In this document: piece after piece, positions 9,040 through 16,368 of the stretch
Layout of the letters: the number at the start of each line of letters is the position of its first letter
Position numbering within the stretch: the first letter of the stretch is position 1
From: DASCQC01 sp036012865
GTDB lineage: Bacteria > Pseudomonadota > Gammaproteobacteria > Comchoanobacterales > Comchoanobacteraceae
Length of the DNA: 64,000 nucleotides
Reading direction: 5' to 3'
Assembly (NCBI GenBank): GCA_036012865.1
Contig: DASCQC010000016.1
Coordinates: forward strand, 1-64,000
Notes under the pieces: model-generated
Told to the model about the DNA's origin: nothing
The model's input: the letters and a program-made list of their open reading frames with translations, nothing else
The model's database searches: none
Position numbers and translations under genes: made by a program

Positions 9040-9200
9040 TCACTTATACAATCTCGCTAAATCATACGCAGCCATACCATTTCCAGCCTTAGCAGCCAAT
9101 GTATACCAATGAAAATCTTTTGGATGCTTGGGTTTGTTACCAGGTTGACTCAGCTCTTCTATTGCAAGAGGGGCTATCCAAAATATAAACCCCCATGGGG
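9040..9200 (-). pseudogene. Sel1-like repeat gene remnant
   Basis: The minus strand reads APLAIEELSQPGNKPKHPKD, then FHWYTLAAKAGNGMAAYDL and ARLYK before a TGA at 9040. The pattern WYxxAAxxGNxxAxYxLxxLY is a Sel1-like (TPR-type) repeat. The frame is closed about 50 codons upstream and has no start, so only a 3' fragment survives. Repeat copy 2 lies immediately upstream on the same strand. Confidence 0.6.
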
Positions 9201-9213
9201 AAGAAATTCAAGG

Positions 9214-9420
9214 GTGTAAAAGCTCCTTTGGGCGAAAAAGGAGCTTTATAGGGTATGAAGGAAATCTTATTGTTTAGGTTTAATTCTTTTTTGTTCTTAA
9301 GTTATGAATTAAGTATAGGGGCTAAAGATTAAGGAAATATTAATGAATAAAAGTTTTTAATTTTATTGTTCTATAATCCTCAGGATTTAGATGGGAAGAT
9401 GTAGAAAGCTATTAATTTGA
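9214..9420 (+). repeat. Intergenic repeat, copy 2
   Basis: Nearly the same sequence as copy 1 over about 200 bases. The hairpin arms AAAGCTCCTTT (9219-9229) and AAAGGAGCTTT (9237-9247) are intact. The double TTAA element is at 9325-9344, and the end ATTAATTTGA is at 9411-9420. Weaker similarity to copy 1 continues about 45 bases further (CAGACTGTA in both). Confidence 0.85.
9325..9344 (-). promoter_or_regulatory. Possible PmrA-type tandem 9-mer site inside repeat
   Basis: On the minus strand this reads ATTAATATT-TC-CTTAATCTT. It closely fits the tandem site reported for PmrA-controlled effector promoters in Legionella and Coxiella (cTTAATatT, two bases, cTTAATatT). The same double site occurs in copy 1 (8760-8779) and copy 3 (10124-10143) with the same two-base spacing. 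TATACT follows 8 bases downstream on the minus strand, which is closer than usual. Function is a guess. Confidence 0.35.
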
Positions 9421-9598
9421 ATGACCTAGCCAAAGTTTTAGAGGTGTATAGCAGACTGTATTTCTGTGGAGAGGGTGACAACTCTATCGAGCACAGAGGG
9501 TAGTTGTCTATAAATTAAATAGCCAAGGATCAAAAAGAGCGCACTTGAATAAATAGATTTGTTTCTCTCTAAATTAAAGCAAAATCCATTTCATAGCA

Positions 9599-9900
9599 TT
9601 ACATCGAATTCTTTTTATGATAGTTATCCAAAATCTCATCAAAAGATATATCTTCATCTTCAAGATCATCATCATCGATTATCTTTAATAAGTCATTATC
9701 GATATGTTTTGATTGTACTCGTAACCTTTTCACTGCCTTCATTGCTTTTTCGCACCATTCCTTAGCTTTGTCATAATCAGGTTCCTCTCCTATTTTACCC
9801 TCCTGATAAAGGCCCCCTAACATTAACATAGCTTCAACATTTCTGCCTTTTTAAACAAATCAATAGCCTTTTTAGCTTTTGTTTTCTGCTTAAATAGTGT
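9599..9900 (-). pseudogene. Frameshifted Sel1-like repeat gene remnant
   Basis: The 5' part reads TKAKKAIDLFKKAE in one frame. The next part, NVEAMLMLGGLYQEG and DYDKAKEWCEKAM, lies in another frame with the junction near 9840. Together these give two adjacent Sel1 repeats with a few bases lost between them. The frame then runs into an acidic tail to a stop at 9599. A stop also closes the frame just upstream of 9900, so the gene lacks its 5' end. Copy 3 of the intergenic repeat lies upstream. Confidence 0.6.
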
Positions 9901-10012
9901 TTAAAAAACATCGTTATATTAGTTTTTTCGCATTAATCATGTTGACACATCTCTCATATTGAAAGACTGATTATCTAAAAAATCCAGATGAAAATTGAAG
10001 TAAGAAAAAAAA

Positions 10013-10145
10013 GGTGTAAAAGCTCCTTTGGGCGAGAAAGGAGCTTGTAGGGCTTGAAGGAGATCTTATTGTTTAGGTTTAATTCTTTTTTGTTCTTAAG
10101 TTATGAATTAAGTATACGGGCTAAATATTAAGAAACTCTTAACAG
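10013..10145 (+). repeat. Intergenic repeat, copy 3
   Basis: Hairpin arms AAGCTCCTTT (10020-10029) and AAAGGAGCTT (10037-10046) with loop GGGCGAG, then the same T-rich block and the double TTAA element (10124-10143). It is shorter at its right end than copies 1 and 2. Read on the minus strand, the hairpin is followed by TTTTACACC and a run of T, so it could terminate serS transcripts. Confidence 0.8.
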
Positions 10146-10208
10146 ATCCAAATTAATATTTTTTGTTTAGGTTGCAGTTATGATTGACCTTGATAACTCA
10201 ATAACTCT

Positions 10209-11507
10209 TTAGCCAGTTTTTGCTGGGTTAAGCTTGGGTTTGATGGTATCAACTCCCATGTAGGGCCGCAGTGCTTTGGGTATGATGACACTACCATCTT
10301 CTTGTTGAAAGTTTTCAAGAATAGCTATGGGGGTTCGGCTTAATGCAATCGCCGTTCCATTTAAAGTATGAACCCATTGGTTTTTTCCTGTTTCACTATC
10401 TTTGTAACGAGTATTTAGTCTGCGAGCTTGAAAATCAGTGCAGTCTGAGGCAGAAGTTATTTCACCGTATTGGCCGTCGGTGCCTTTTCCTGGCATCCAA
10501 GCTTCTATATCATACTTTTTGTAAGCTGGAGCACCAAGATCTCCTGCACAAATTCTAACCACTTGATAGGGTATTTCCAAGGCCTGATAGATTTCTTCTT
10601 CAATGCTTAAAAGTTCATTTAAATAAGTATCATTATGTTCAGGTTTGACAAATTGAAAGAGCTCTATTTTAGAAAATTGATGGACTCGGTAAAGGCCCTT
10701 ACTTTCACGGCCTCCGCCCCCGGCTTCTGTGCGAAAACAATGGCTCTCAGCCACATACTTTATGGGCAGCTGTTGTTCAGGAATGATTTCATTGGCATGA
10801 AGGCCAGCAATGGCTATTTCGGCGGTAGCAATTAGGCTTAAGTTATGCCCCTCAATACAGTAAGTATTAGACTCATTGCCTCTAGGCGCATACCCAGCTC
10901 CTTGAAGAATTTCATTTTTGGCAAGATCTGGGGTTTTTATTGGAATATAACCTCTTTTGGCAGCAATTGAAAAAGCTAAGGATTTAAGCGCATTCTCTAA
11001 CAGGACCCCCTCATTCTTTAGAAAATAAAATTTTGCACCGGCAACTTTTGCACCCCCTTCAAAATCAATAATATCTAAAAGCTCTCCAAGCTCTAAGTGG
11101 TCTTTAGGGTGAAAGTTAAATTGAGTGGGTACTAGGTGTTTTTTTATCGGCACGTTTTCGTTGTCTGTGAAGCCCTCGGGCGTATCATCGGGTAAAAGAT
11201 TAGGAATGGTTAGCAGGGCTTTTTGTAGCTCCTTATTAAGCTCCTCAGCGCTTTCTTTTTCTTGGGCTATATCATTCTTAAGTTGCTTACCTTCGCTGGC
11301 TAATTGAGCTCTATCACTAGGGTCTGCTCTGCCAATAGTTTTTGCGATTTGGTTAGAAAGAGCCTGTTTTTTTTCAATCGATTGTTTGGTTGCCTTTAGC
11401 TTGTTATAGAATAGACATACGCCATCAACATCGGCATCAATGTTGCGTCTTTTAGCACAGTTTTTTATCAAACTCACATGATCAATAATAAATTTAGCAT
11501 CTAACAT
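10209..11507 (-). CDS. serS: Seryl-tRNA synthetase
   Basis: SerS charges tRNA-Ser (and tRNA-Sec where present) with serine. The 432 residues have the N-terminal coiled-coil arm (about 25-105) that grips the tRNA long variable arm. The class II core follows, with motif 2 around ESHCFRTEAGGGGRES and motif 3 at LNGTAIALSRTPIAILEN near the C-terminus. Length is normal. It is the only clear housekeeping gene between the decayed region and the effector-like island, on the island's strand and downstream of it. Confidence 0.96.
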   Translation of the reverse strand: MLDAKFIIDHVSLIKNCAKRRNIDADVDGVCLFYNKLKATKQSIEKKQALSNQIAKTIGRADPSDRAQLASEGKQLKNDIAQEKESAEELNKELQKALLTIPNLLPDDTPEGFTDNENVPIKKHLVPTQFNFHPKDHLELGELLDIIDFEGGAKVAGAKFYFLKNEGVLLENALKSLAFSIAAKRGYIPIKTPDLAKNEILQGAGYAPRGNESNTYCIEGHNLSLIATAEIAIAGLHANEIIPEQQLPIKYVAESHCFRTEAGGGGRESKGLYRVHQFSKIELFQFVKPEHNDTYLNELLSIEEEIYQALEIPYQVVRICAGDLGAPAYKKYDIEAWMPGKGTDGQYGEITSASDCTDFQARRLNTRYKDSETGKNQWVHTLNGTAIALSRTPIAILENFQQEDGSVIIPKALRPYMGVDTIKPKLNPAKTG

Positions 11508-11573
11508 AGTTAGCTCTCTTTCCTTAGGGTTAAGTTTAAATCTTAATGATTGTAAAGGTGTTTGATATTATTT

Positions 11574-13943
11574 TCAACTTCTTAAGCATGAACCTGGGTT
11601 TTCCACATTAAATTGAGTAAATGCGAGAAATATCTTTGTGTAGAGATCGTTTGATTCTTGACTGAATACAAGGCGTGTTGTTTTTCCGTCCTCAAATAGG
11701 CCCTTAGGTAAAGCAATATAATTACTGCCGTCAATCGTAGTGCTTAGTTTACAGACGGCAGAGTTCTCTTCCTTGTCCTTTAGGATGAAACTTTCTTCAT
11801 GAGGGATGAGCAAAAGGTTCTCAAAAAACTCAGCAACGACATCCCCCTTTTCTTGCCACAATATAGTTTTGAGCGGCTGTTTTGCTACTGGCTGTTGGAC
11901 ATGGGGTGGTGGGTGCTGGTCTTGTGGGTTTGTGCTAAAGCAACAGCTTGGATCTGGATTGAACGATACACTTAACGCATAAAGTGAAGAGCTTCTCCAA
12001 GTAGATAAGAGCGAAAGGTATGTTTGGTAGGCCGGTGTTCCGATATATTGACTGAAGGTTTTTTTTGCGGGTATTAATAGGTCTTTAAGATAGCCCCGTG
12101 CCTTAATAGCAAAGGTTTTGGTCGCAACACAATCTCGATGGTAGGGCTTGCTGACGTATTGAGTAAACGCATGTGCTGATGAGTTATAAGCTTGTTGACG
12201 ATAAGGCTTGGTTTTGTTATCGATGAAGGTTAATAGATCTATCCACTTATGCCAGTACTCGAGTATGAAAAGGGTTGTTCTATAGAAAGGAGATTGGCTT
12301 AGTTTCTTGAGGTGACATATAAATTTATAATACGGCCCCCTGTCCGCATAGAAAGAGAGGTTCTCTTCTTTAAGCAAATGAAACCACCGTACAAAATTTA
12401 ACTCTGTTTGAAAGGATTGAAGGAGGGGGGGAGTTTTATCAGTTGGTTTTGCGTTAACAACCCTTTTAAAATAGCTTCTTTCTTCAGGAGAGGGCTCCAC
12501 TATGTCTAGCCTACCCCAATATCTTTTTTTATGACTGTTTTTAAATAAATTAAGCACTTGGCTGATAGAGTGTCTTTCAATGACTTTATTTTCATAAAGC
12601 TTGACCACTTCGTATAATGGGGCAAAATGTTCAAGGCCTTTGATAACTTCTTGACGCTCGTTTTCACAGAGTAATTGTTCTAATGACATTTTGGGGTGAT
12701 AGAAAACATAGCTCTCGTTGGGCAATAATATATTAATTTTCGAAAGTACCTCTTTAAGACCAATATCAATGATACTTTCTTCAGTTGTTTCAAGAAAGGA
12801 AGCTAATGCTATTAAGCTTTCAGCCCTTGTAGAAGAGGCTTTTAAAGTCGAGAGTATACTGTTAAGCTCATCGAGGGGTTTTTTGATAATTTTTTTAGCT
12901 GCAGCAGTGTTGATATCTCTGGCCAACTGGCGGCTCAAACGTCGAAAGTCTATCTTTGTTTCATATTTTTTTCGGGTTTTGTTTTTGATTTTTAATAAGA
13001 AGTATTCACCATATATATACCTATCAACAACAAAATTTTTAAAAGAGTCATTTGGGGAATTAGAATAAGGGTATTCATTTTTGACGAGTACAATGCCTAG
13101 CTGTTGTAATCGCAAGGTCAGTTTGTTGTTGACGGGATCCAGAGAGGGGGTTAATAAATCTTTATCTGTTATTTTTATTTTATCAAGGCAGGGCCCTAGA
13201 AGGCCATCTTTCGGTGGAGAGAGAGACCTCTGACTGATGTCTTCTAGAGTAAGTTTTTTGACTAATTTCTTGACGCCTTTAACTATTGCGACCAAGTCAG
13301 GATGGCTGTTCTTTTCTCCTTCGAAAGTAATCCCCCAAGCAAGTGTTTTTCCGGAAATTTCTATTTGAACGCGATTAATTGCTTCAGTGATGCCATAATA
13401 GCCCATAAAATGAAGATCTGTGTCAAGAAATTTAGCTACAGCCATTAAAGCCGCTTTCCGAGCAGATTCATCTTTTTTTACAACATTCTTTAATTGATTC
13501 TTTATGTCCTCTATATCCTGTTTATTTTTTCTTAGTACTTTGGGTCTGTGAACGGTAAATGTTGGGGAGGGATTCCTACTCATGGCTTCTTTTTGCCAAT
13601 AGCTATCTGGTATGCTGGCCATTTTCTCAGTAAAGGGGCTTTTCATTCTTTTTACAAGATCTTGTAAATACTTAAAAATATTTGTTTTATTTTTGTCGCT
13701 GTGAGGTTGTCCATAATAATCTTCGGAGAATCTTATTATAATATCATGGCTGTATGGATTTCGGTTATTCATAAAGGATAGCTTTGAAACCAACGAATCG
13801 AGCGTAGAGTCTCCGATCCTAAAGGAAAAGGGATCAAGCGCATTAGTTATAGCTTCTGATATCATTTCTGGTGTAATCTTTTCATACTCACGTAAAAGAT
13901 ACATGCCTTGATCAAAGGTTATTTTTGAGATTGCTGTATACAT
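11574..13943 (-). CDS. Large protein of unknown function, putative effector
   Basis: 789 residues with no family I recognise. It begins MYTAISKITFDQGMYLL, loosely like the N-termini of other island genes (hydrophobic residues, then IS plus charged residues). The middle is rich in Lys/Glu helices. A Pro/Gln-rich spacer near residues 660-690 separates a C-terminal domain ending GSCLRS. The final CLRS has a CaaX shape but Arg at the third position makes prenylation unlikely. No signal peptide or clear membrane span. It sits 66 bases upstream of serS, downstream of the coiled-coil gene on the same strand. Effector role is inferred from neighbourhood and size only. Confidence 0.6.
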   Translation of the reverse strand: MYTAISKITFDQGMYLLREYEKITPEMISEAITNALDPFSFRIGDSTLDSLVSKLSFMNNRNPYSHDIIIRFSEDYYGQPHSDKNKTNIFKYLQDLVKRMKSPFTEKMASIPDSYWQKEAMSRNPSPTFTVHRPKVLRKNKQDIEDIKNQLKNVVKKDESARKAALMAVAKFLDTDLHFMGYYGITEAINRVQIEISGKTLAWGITFEGEKNSHPDLVAIVKGVKKLVKKLTLEDISQRSLSPPKDGLLGPCLDKIKITDKDLLTPSLDPVNNKLTLRLQQLGIVLVKNEYPYSNSPNDSFKNFVVDRYIYGEYFLLKIKNKTRKKYETKIDFRRLSRQLARDINTAAAKKIIKKPLDELNSILSTLKASSTRAESLIALASFLETTEESIIDIGLKEVLSKINILLPNESYVFYHPKMSLEQLLCENERQEVIKGLEHFAPLYEVVKLYENKVIERHSISQVLNLFKNSHKKRYWGRLDIVEPSPEERSYFKRVVNAKPTDKTPPLLQSFQTELNFVRWFHLLKEENLSFYADRGPYYKFICHLKKLSQSPFYRTTLFILEYWHKWIDLLTFIDNKTKPYRQQAYNSSAHAFTQYVSKPYHRDCVATKTFAIKARGYLKDLLIPAKKTFSQYIGTPAYQTYLSLLSTWRSSSLYALSVSFNPDPSCCFSTNPQDQHPPPHVQQPVAKQPLKTILWQEKGDVVAEFFENLLLIPHEESFILKDKEENSAVCKLSTTIDGSNYIALPKGLFEDGKTTRLVFSQESNDLYTKIFLAFTQFNVENPGSCLRS

Positions 13944-14050
13944 TATAATTTCCTTAATTCAACTTTGATATTAGCAGGGTAGTTTGTAAAATAAAACATA
14001 ATGTTTTTAAGGGGAATACAAGCTCTAAGCTTTACCCAGAAACGATGCTA

Positions 14051-15247
14051 TCATCTTTTCATTTTTTTAATGTAGGCCGCAATTTCTTCTGGATTTGAGG
14101 GCAAACCCTCAATGTATTGTGATCTTTTCTCTCGTTCTGCTTGTTTGCGGGTTTGATCATCTTTCAGTTGTTTAGCATAAGACGTCATGCCCTGATCAGT
14201 TATTTTGATAACTTCTTGATACAGTTTTATTTGATCCTTAAATGGAAGTGTGTTTTTTTGACGGGCAGAGGAGGCGGCTTTCTTAAGCTCATTACATTGT
14301 TTTTTTGTCTTATCCAATTTACTTTTTATTTTATCGATGCTGTTTTCTTCCCGGTCGATCTCTGCAATTGCTTTAGATAGGTTTCTAATATCTTCAACAG
14401 TGCGCTGTTTACTAAATTCTAAGGGACTTTTGCCAGCAAGGTCTTGATGCTGTTGGGTAAGTTTATTGTAAAGCTGCTGGGTTTCTATGGGCAGATCTTT
14501 TTCCCAGTCAGCGATGTTTTGTAATTGTGTATTTAACTCTGCGAGTTCTTGATTTAACTGATCCATCTCATATTGGTTGTGTATGACCTGTTCATTCATT
14601 TCATGAAGTTGGTGCATGCCTCCAAGTTTTTTTTCAATACTTTTGAGTGATTGGGTTGTATTATTTTTGTTGGCGCCCTTTAATTGTTTGCCTTTCTCTT
14701 GTAGTCGTGATATCTGATGTTGTTTATCCTCGATTTTTGTTTTGACTGTTTTTCTTTCTTCTGGAATAGCTTGCATATATTGGTAGTTGAGTTGGATAAG
14801 ATTTCTGGTATGTTTGATATCACGAGGTAATTCGGTGTCAACCACTTTTGCTTTCGATCTAAAAACATTGGTTAGGTCTATTAAGGGGGTTTTTCTTTTA
14901 TTGTTTTGTTGTGCCAGTAACTTTGTCTGACGATTGAGTTGTTCGTTCCTATCTTTGAGAGTTCTCTCCAGTTGGCTCATTTCGTGATTTTTTTCTAAAT
15001 ATTCACCCTGTACAGACTTGACTTGTGCTGAAATCTGCGCAATTTCATATTGAGTTTTGATCCGTTCTATTTCGGAGGAATATACATTGTTTAGCTCTTC
15101 AAAAAGCTCAGATAGTATGCCCTGATGACTAAAGTTATCCTGGTGGTATTTCTTTTGATACTCTTTGATTTTTTTTTGCCGAAGCAGTGTATACTGGGTA
15201 GAATTTTTTAGCTGCAATCCTCCAGGGCCGCTGATCTGTCTGGGCAT
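14051..15247 (-). CDS. Coiled-coil protein of unknown function
   Basis: From the ATG at 15247 the protein is 398 residues, almost entirely predicted coiled coil from about residue 20 to 380 (heptad-rich Gln/Lys/Glu/Leu sequence such as EKNHEMSQLERTLKDRNEQL). No signal peptide or membrane span is seen. AAGG lies 8 bases before 15247; the GTG at 15256 lies inside that ribosome site and is rejected. TATACT and TATAGTATA-like sequence 25-50 bases upstream may be its promoter. It is probably a structural or scaffold-type effector, but no family was recognised. Confidence 0.65.
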   Translation of the reverse strand: MPRQISGPGGLQLKNSTQYTLLRQKKIKEYQKKYHQDNFSHQGILSELFEELNNVYSSEIERIKTQYEIAQISAQVKSVQGEYLEKNHEMSQLERTLKDRNEQLNRQTKLLAQQNNKRKTPLIDLTNVFRSKAKVVDTELPRDIKHTRNLIQLNYQYMQAIPEERKTVKTKIEDKQHQISRLQEKGKQLKGANKNNTTQSLKSIEKKLGGMHQLHEMNEQVIHNQYEMDQLNQELAELNTQLQNIADWEKDLPIETQQLYNKLTQQHQDLAGKSPLEFSKQRTVEDIRNLSKAIAEIDREENSIDKIKSKLDKTKKQCNELKKAASSARQKNTLPFKDQIKLYQEVIKITDQGMTSYAKQLKDDQTRKQAEREKRSQYIEGLPSNPEEIAAYIKKMKR

Positions 15248-15315
15248 CTGTATCACCTTATTTTATATGTTTATAGTATAGTTATAGTATAAAAAAATCA
15301 TTTTTGTGATTTTAA

Positions 15316-15630
15316 TCAGATGAATCTATTGAAGGCATGTTTAGTCGATATTGAAGGTTCGTTGTTTGTTCTTTTTGAAGGCATATCATCTGAAGGTTGT
15401 AAATTAGGCGACACTATGGACTTGAGTATGATTTTTGGAATAATAAGGCTACTGCTGTAAAGACTCCAGGCAAAAAGTATAAGACCTGAATATACTTGAT
15501 AAAGGAGGCTGGCTAATGGGTTGTTGCTGAGTAAAATACCAGAGGCTGCTTTGATATTGTCGTAGATGCTATCGAGTGCGTTTGTGGCTTTTGAGAAGGT
15601 CTCAAGAATACTGGGGGGTAAGAAGCTCAT
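15316..15630 (-). CDS. Small protein with a hydrophobic hairpin
   Basis: 104 residues, with a hydrophobic stretch of about 35 residues (roughly 38-75) long enough for one or two membrane passes, and a polar Ser/Asn-rich tail. Its ATG overlaps the stop of the upstream 201-residue gene (ATGA), so the two are translationally coupled. The function is unknown. The pair may form a small unit placed downstream of the giant CNIL-ending gene. Confidence 0.5.
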   Translation of the reverse strand: MSFLPPSILETFSKATNALDSIYDNIKAASGILLSNNPLASLLYQVYSGLILFAWSLYSSSLIIPKIILKSIVSPNLQPSDDMPSKRTNNEPSISTKHAFNRFI

Positions 15631-16232
15631 AAGAAAAGAAAAGAAAAGCTACTTTGTGTGAATTGACATAAGCTTTTATAAAGGAAGCAGAGCCTTTCAA
15701 AAAGCCATTTTAATACAAGTGAGAAGGAGGCTTTGAATGTTTGATAATATCTTGGATTTTCTGGACTATGTTGATGTGCTAACTCTTTATTTGTCATATG
15801 GTATAGCTTGAGTGGTCGGAAGCTTCTGTAGGGTTGAAAATAACTTTTATCAGGGTTAGGGCAGTCTACTCGCAGAGTATATTGACAATAAAAAGTTTTT
15901 GGTCTCCCATAAGGGAAGAAATGTACTTGAGGTTTTGATGCTGTTGCTGAAATATTACTGCGGATTTTTTTTTGATTTGTATTGAAATGTTTGTAATATT
16001 TACGCAAATAATTAGCTATTTTTTGGATTTTTTGTTGTAGCTTATCAAAAGTTTTTGCATCATTGCCTCCTCCAATTTTTATTCGGTAGCTACCATCATC
16101 TTGTCGATAGATGGGGTTGATAATATCCAGACCATTAAAGTACTTATTCACTGCTTCTTGATTGTTATCATCAAGGCTTAAATTAAGAATTTCTACCAAC
16201 TTTTCTTTACTTATTTCATAGTAATAAGACAC
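15627..16232 (-). CDS. Unknown island protein, intact copy of a duplicated gene
   Basis: 201 residues from a GTG at 16232; the nearby ATG is out of frame. The N-terminus MSYYYEISKEKLVEIL resembles those of the two giant paralogues (EIS, then Q/K-E-Q/K-L). The C-terminal 35 residues are strongly hydrophobic and aromatic (FKASFSLVLKWLFERLCFLY), suggesting membrane association. A decayed copy lies at 20455-20695, upstream of the second giant gene's end, so the whole module was duplicated. No family was recognised. Confidence 0.6.
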   Translation of the reverse strand: MSYYYEISKEKLVEILNLSLDDNNQEAVNKYFNGLDIINPIYRQDDGSYRIKIGGGNDAKTFDKLQQKIQKIANYLRKYYKHFNTNQKKIRSNISATASKPQVHFFPYGRPKTFYCQYTLRVDCPNPDKSYFQPYRSFRPLKLYHMTNKELAHQHSPENPRYYQTFKASFSLVLKWLFERLCFLYKSLCQFTQSSFSFLFL

Positions 16233-16323
16233 TGTAAAAACCTGTTTTATAGACTCTTAATCATTATAAAAGAGCTAGCCGTGTCTGTAAAGAGACTAGC
16301 TTTAACCACAAGCCAACATGTCA

Positions 16324-16346
16324 AAAGGCCCTCAAAAGAGCCCTTT
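16324..16346 (-). terminator. Probable terminator after the first giant gene
   Basis: An imperfect hairpin about 20 bases after the stop at 16369, with outer arms AAAGG/CCTTT and inner CTC/GAG around a TTTT loop, followed by a short T run on the minus strand. The same hairpin occurs at the matching place after the paralogue (20770-20792). Confidence 0.5.
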
Positions 16347-16368
16347 GAATGAGTTGGTCTAGTGTTAT

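Larger units (their letters stand above)
8588..10208. other. Decayed region between RCC1-like gene and serS
   Basis: No intact gene lies here. It holds three direct copies of an intergenic repeat, each near a minus-strand Sel1-repeat remnant or serS. The remaining parts (8851-9039, 9421-9598, 9901-10012) contain no recognisable coding. An imperfect hairpin with arms GACAACT/AGTTGTC lies near 9477-9508. The alternation repeat-remnant-repeat-remnant-repeat suggests an old tandem duplication followed by decay. Confidence 0.6.

Noticed and set aside
8650..10145. The intergenic repeat as a miniature transposon
   Set aside because: No terminal inverted repeats or target duplications are visible at the copy ends; copies stay in one orientation and one locus.
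11574..11590. CLRS at the end of the 789-residue protein as a third CaaX box
   Set aside because: Arg at the third position is not typical for prenyl transferases and the gene has no paralogue to show conservation.
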